This document shows, piece by piece, positions 40,928 through 46,479 of a stretch of DNA of 46,479 bases. Under the pieces are notes generated by a model, which was not told the origin of the DNA, made no database searches, and was given only the letters and a program-made list of their open reading frames with translations. Within the stretch, counting starts at the first letter, position 1, and each line of letters begins with the position of its first letter. This DNA is from Lachnospiraceae bacterium (lineage in GTDB: Bacteria; Bacillota; Clostridia; Lachnospirales; Lachnospiraceae), in the NCBI GenBank assembly GCA_017619295.1, contig JAFZSQ010000015.1, positions 1 through 46,479 of the forward strand, written 5' to 3'. Position numbers and translations under genes: made by a program.

Positions 40928-41659
40928 ATGGGATATGGAATTGTGCTGTCTGCCGATAATGTAGATTTCATGGTGCACGGTATTTTTCAGTACAGCTTCT
41001 TCGGACACCAGGTTTGGATAACAACCACCCAGGTATGTCTGTTGATAGTTGTTCTTGGACTGACAATTTTTGCGTTGGTTGTCAATCACAAGATGAAGAA
41101 AGCCACTGAAGTTCCCAAAGGACTTCAGAACGTCGTGGAAATGCTGATCGATTTTCTGGACGGCATGATTAAAGGTACCATGGGCAAACACGCCAAGGTT
41201 TTCCGTAACTACATCGGAACCATAGCCATATTTATTCTGGTAAGTAATATTTCCGGCTTGATTGGCTTGAGGCCGCCCACGGCAGATTACGGAGTTACGT
41301 TCCCTATGGGTGTGACGACGTTTCTGATCGTCCATTTCCTGGAGTTTAAACATCACAAGCCGTTAGAGTTGTGGGCAGCAAAGTGTTCACCACTGCCGCC
41401 CTGGTTGCCTGTGTGGTTACCGGTAACACTCATCGGTGATTTCGCCGTACCGATTTCATTGTCATTGCGTTTGTTCGCAAATGTGTTATCCGGAACGGTT
41501 ATGATGTCGCTAATCTATGGATTACTTAGATACTTGGCAGTAGGTTGGCCGGCGGCATTGCATGTTTACTTCGACATTTTTTCCGGCGCAATTCAGACAT
41601 ACGTATTCTGTATGCTGACGATGACATACATCACAGACGCTTACGGAGATGAAACCTAA
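40928..41659 (+). CDS. atpB: ATP synthase F0 subunit a
   Basis: Subunit a forms the ion half-channels against the c ring. The 243-residue membrane protein has the conserved helix PISLSLRLFANVLSGTVM with the essential Arg, and FSGAIQTYVFCMLTMTYI at the end. The length and helix pattern are normal. AAGGAGGTG precedes the ATG. It is likely sodium-coupled, judging by the c subunit next door. Confidence 0.95.
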   Translation: MGYGIVLSADNVDFMVHGIFQYSFFGHQVWITTTQVCLLIVVLGLTIFALVVNHKMKKATEVPKGLQNVVEMLIDFLDGMIKGTMGKHAKVFRNYIGTIAIFILVSNISGLIGLRPPTADYGVTFPMGVTTFLIVHFLEFKHHKPLELWAAKCSPLPPWLPVWLPVTLIGDFAVPISLSLRLFANVLSGTVMMSLIYGLLRYLAVGWPAALHVYFDIFSGAIQTYVFCMLTMTYITDAYGDET

Positions 41660-41675
41660 ACAAATCAATTCTTAG

Positions 41676-41942
<267 letters not shown>

Positions 41943-41978
41943 TAATGCCTTCAAAACTTTAAGAAAGGAGGCAGAAGG

Positions 41979-42548
41979 TTGAAGATGCTATTAACAACGA
42001 ATCTCATGGTTCTGACATCTGAGGAAGGTCTTTCAAGACTCTTTGGCTTGGATTTTCAGCTCCTTGCAGATGCGGTACTGACATTAATCGCTATATTCTT
42101 CCTTTGCTTCATCTTCTCTTTCTTCCTTTTCAAACCTGTCAGAAAGATTCTGGAAGACAGATCCGAAAAGATTAAGAATGAACTGGACAGCGCAGCTTCC
42201 GACATGGAAGAGGCCAGAGCCTTAAAAGAAGAGTATGAAACCAAAATGAAGAATGTGGATAAGGAAGCTCAGGCAATCCTTGATGATGCCAGAAAGAGAG
42301 GTATGGATAACGAGAACCGTATCATCTCCGAGGCTAAAGAGGAAGCCGGCAGAATTATCGAGCGTGCCAGAACTGAAGCTGAACTGGAGAAGAAGAAAAT
42401 GGCCGATGATGTTAAGAGAGAAATCATCACCGTTGCATCCGCTATGGCGGGCAAGGTTGTTGCCGCTTCCATCAATACAAAAGTTCAGGACGATTTGATC
42501 GATTCCACATTGAAGGAAATAGGTGAGGGTACATGGCTGAGCGAATAG
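41979..42548 (+). CDS. atpF: ATP synthase F0 subunit b
   Basis: The 189-residue protein has an N-terminal membrane helix (VLTLIAIFFLCFIFSFFLFK) and a long charged coiled coil that forms the peripheral stalk (from KPVRKILEDRSEKIKN on). The TTG at 41979 is chosen because AAAGGAGG lies 7-8 nt upstream; ATG 41985 is the alternative. It overlaps atpH by 16 nt. Confidence 0.93.
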   Translation: MKMLLTTNLMVLTSEEGLSRLFGLDFQLLADAVLTLIAIFFLCFIFSFFLFKPVRKILEDRSEKIKNELDSAASDMEEARALKEEYETKMKNVDKEAQAILDDARKRGMDNENRIISEAKEEAGRIIERARTEAELEKKKMADDVKREIITVASAMAGKVVAASINTKVQDDLIDSTLKEIGEGTWLSE

Positions 42549-43081
42549 CTAGAACTTACGGCGAGGCTCTATACTCCCTTGCCGTAGAGAAGAATAAAAC
42601 CGATGAGTTTTTCTCAGAGGTTTCGGTTATTCTCACCGCTTTTAATGCAAGCCCCGATCTTTTCAAACTTTTGACGCATCCGCAGATCACAAAGGAAGAA
42701 AAGGTTAAGGTTATCGAGAATGTCCTCAAGGGACGCGTAAGCGATGAGATAACAGGTTTTCTTACGATTATCGTTACCAAAGAGCGTAATAAAGAGATTC
42801 CTGAAATACTGGAATACTTTATCGACAGGGTAAAAGAGGACAAGGGTATCGGAAAGGCTTATGTAACAACAGCCATTCCCCTTGACGAGATCAGAAAGGC
42901 ACAGATTAAAGAGAAACTGATTTCTACTACGCCTTATAAAGAGATGGAGATGGAATTTGATGTTGATGAGTCGCTCATCGGCGGAATGACCATCAGAATC
43001 GGTGACAGAGTTGTGGACAGCTCGATTTCTTCGAAGCTTGCGGATCTAACCAGACAATTATATAAGATTCAGTTGGGGTAA
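42533..43081 (+). CDS. atpH: ATP synthase F1 subunit delta
   Basis: Delta links the F1 head to the b stalk. The 182-residue protein starts MAERIARTYGEALYSLAVEK and ends with the delta signature ESLIGGMTIRIGDRVVDSSI then SSKLADLTRQL. The start lies inside atpF, suggesting coupled translation. Confidence 0.95.
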   Translation: MAERIARTYGEALYSLAVEKNKTDEFFSEVSVILTAFNASPDLFKLLTHPQITKEEKVKVIENVLKGRVSDEITGFLTIIVTKERNKEIPEILEYFIDRVKEDKGIGKAYVTTAIPLDEIRKAQIKEKLISTTPYKEMEMEFDVDESLIGGMTIRIGDRVVDSSISSKLADLTRQLYKIQLG

Positions 43082-43098
43082 AACCCATATACTATTAA

Positions 43099-44622
<1,524 letters not shown>

Positions 44623-44650
44623 GATTTGCTAAAGCTTGGAGGAAGACACT

Positions 44651-45514
44651 ATGGCGTCAATGAGAGACATTAAAAGACGTAGAACAAGTATCACCAGCAC
44701 CCAGCAGATCACCAAGGCCATGAAACTCGTTTCAACCGTTAAGTTGCAGAAGGCGAAAGGTACTGCCGAGAAGACCCATGCATATTTTGAAACAATGTAT
44801 GAGACTGTTAAGAGTATCTTAGCAAAGGCGGGTGAAATTAATCACAAGTATTTGAGAGCAGGTTCGTCAGACAAAATTGCTCTGATTCTCATCACCTCCA
44901 ACAGAGGTTTGGCAGGCGGCTATAATTCAAACATGGTTAAGCTCATCTTAGGAAGCGACCTTCCCAAGGAGAGACTTAAAATATATGCTATCGGTAAACG
45001 AGGCGCTGAGGCCCTCCGTAAAAAGGGATACGAGGTTGTTGATGTTAACACCGACATTATAGAAGCCCCCACCTATGTTGATGCCATGAAAATGGCTAAC
45101 AACCTTCTTGGTTTGTTTGAGAAGGATGAAATCGGCGAGATTTACCTGGCGTACACCCACTTTAAGAATACTGTAAGCCACGAGCCTACCCTTATGAAAC
45201 TTTTACCGGTTGAGATCGAAGTGGAGGAGTCAGAGGCAGCTGATGCAGATGATAAGGCTATCATGTGCTTCGAGCCCGAAGACGAAGAGGCTTTGGATTT
45301 ACTGGTTCCCAAGTACGTTACAAGCATTATCTACGGCGGACTTGTAGAGGCTGTTGCCAGTGAGAACGGTGCCAGAATGCAGGCTATGGATTCTGCCACC
45401 AACAATGCTGAGGAAATGATTGATCACTTGACACTCATGTATAACAGAGCTCGTCAGGGCTCCATTACACAGGAGTTAACTGAAATTATCGCTGGTGCGG
45501 AAGCTATCAGCTAA
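44651..45514 (+). CDS. atpG: ATP synthase F1 subunit gamma
   Basis: Gamma is the rotating central shaft. The 287-residue protein begins MASMRDIKRRRTSITSTQQI with TKAMKLVSTVKLQKAK, has LITSNRGLAGGYNSNMVK and ends RMQAMDSATNNAEEMID and YNRARQGSITQELTEIIAGA. ATG 44651 is chosen because TTGGAGGAAG, sometimes read as an earlier TTG start, is the ribosome binding site. Confidence 0.96.
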   Translation: MASMRDIKRRRTSITSTQQITKAMKLVSTVKLQKAKGTAEKTHAYFETMYETVKSILAKAGEINHKYLRAGSSDKIALILITSNRGLAGGYNSNMVKLILGSDLPKERLKIYAIGKRGAEALRKKGYEVVDVNTDIIEAPTYVDAMKMANNLLGLFEKDEIGEIYLAYTHFKNTVSHEPTLMKLLPVEIEVEESEAADADDKAIMCFEPEDEEALDLLVPKYVTSIIYGGLVEAVASENGARMQAMDSATNNAEEMIDHLTLMYNRARQGSITQELTEIIAGAEAIS

Positions 45515-45522
45515 ACTATTAG

Positions 45523-46479
<957 letters not shown>

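Overview
The window is a piece of an anaerobic, fermentative, low-to-moderate GC Firmicute chromosome, most likely a member of the Lachnospiraceae (Butyrivibrio/Pseudobutyrivibrio-like). The assignment is inferred from gene content, not proven: pyruvate formate-lyase with its activase, a two-cluster ferredoxin, PyrK/PyrDB dihydroorotate dehydrogenase, PyrB plus PyrI, MecA, GdpP, AGGAGG-type ribosome binding sites and an F-type ATP synthase whose c subunit looks sodium-binding. No phage, transposase, integrase, CRISPR array or rRNA is seen. One tRNA (Cys) opens the window.

Layout: 1-5 kb holds tRNA-Cys, a zinc-ribbon protein, MTA/SAH nucleosidase, an unknown protein overlapping a CstA carbon-starvation/pyruvate transporter, then a minus-strand group (DUF1858, sirtuin, DUF951). 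5.1-7.7 kb is a pyruvate formate-lyase locus in which the enzyme is split. A 678-residue catalytic subunit ends exactly where the glycyl radical domain should begin. That domain is a separate 80-residue protein. Between them lies a 69-residue protein that copies the start of the radical domain and then switches to a cysteine-containing tail. 7.7-13.8 kb is accessory: an unusual repeat-bearing intergenic region, a Nudix/GNAT/aminoglycoside-adenylyltransferase-like/VOC cassette, a D-lactate dehydrogenase with a cysteine-rich tail, DUF523, a truncated GNAT, an ASCH protein, a metal-hydrolase-like protein and a YczE membrane protein. 13.9-22.9 kb is mostly core: lipoprotein, gdpP, rplI, dnaB, MATE exporter, pflA, ferredoxin, rpsF-ssb-rpsR.

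24.0-29.8 kb is the pyrimidine cluster: pyrC, then pyrK-pyrD-pyrF-pyrE-pyrB-pyrI. pyrC and pyrK are preceded by recognisably homologous promoter-leader regions with the same spacing of promoter, small hairpin, ribosome binding site, ATG and CCCGGC/GCCGGG hairpin. In front of pyrK the reading frame is a 22-codon leader peptide ending inside an intrinsic terminator. In pyrC the same element lies inside the coding sequence. This is the best candidate here for an undescribed regulatory arrangement, alongside the split PFL.

29.9-40 kb carries cell-envelope and housekeeping genes: LTA-synthase-like sulfatase, MecA, SH3/GH18 hydrolase, threonylcarbamoyl-AMP synthase, rpiB, upp, dCMP deaminase, a coiled-coil/SleB-type wall hydrolase and DUF402. 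It includes a 630-bp intergenic region that may encode a small RNA. 40.1 kb to the end is the ATP synthase operon atpZ-atpI-B-E-F-H-A-G-D, with atpD cut by the window edge. Together the genes describe sugar fermentation to formate, acetyl-CoA and lactate, nucleotide synthesis and salvage, and ion-gradient coupling.
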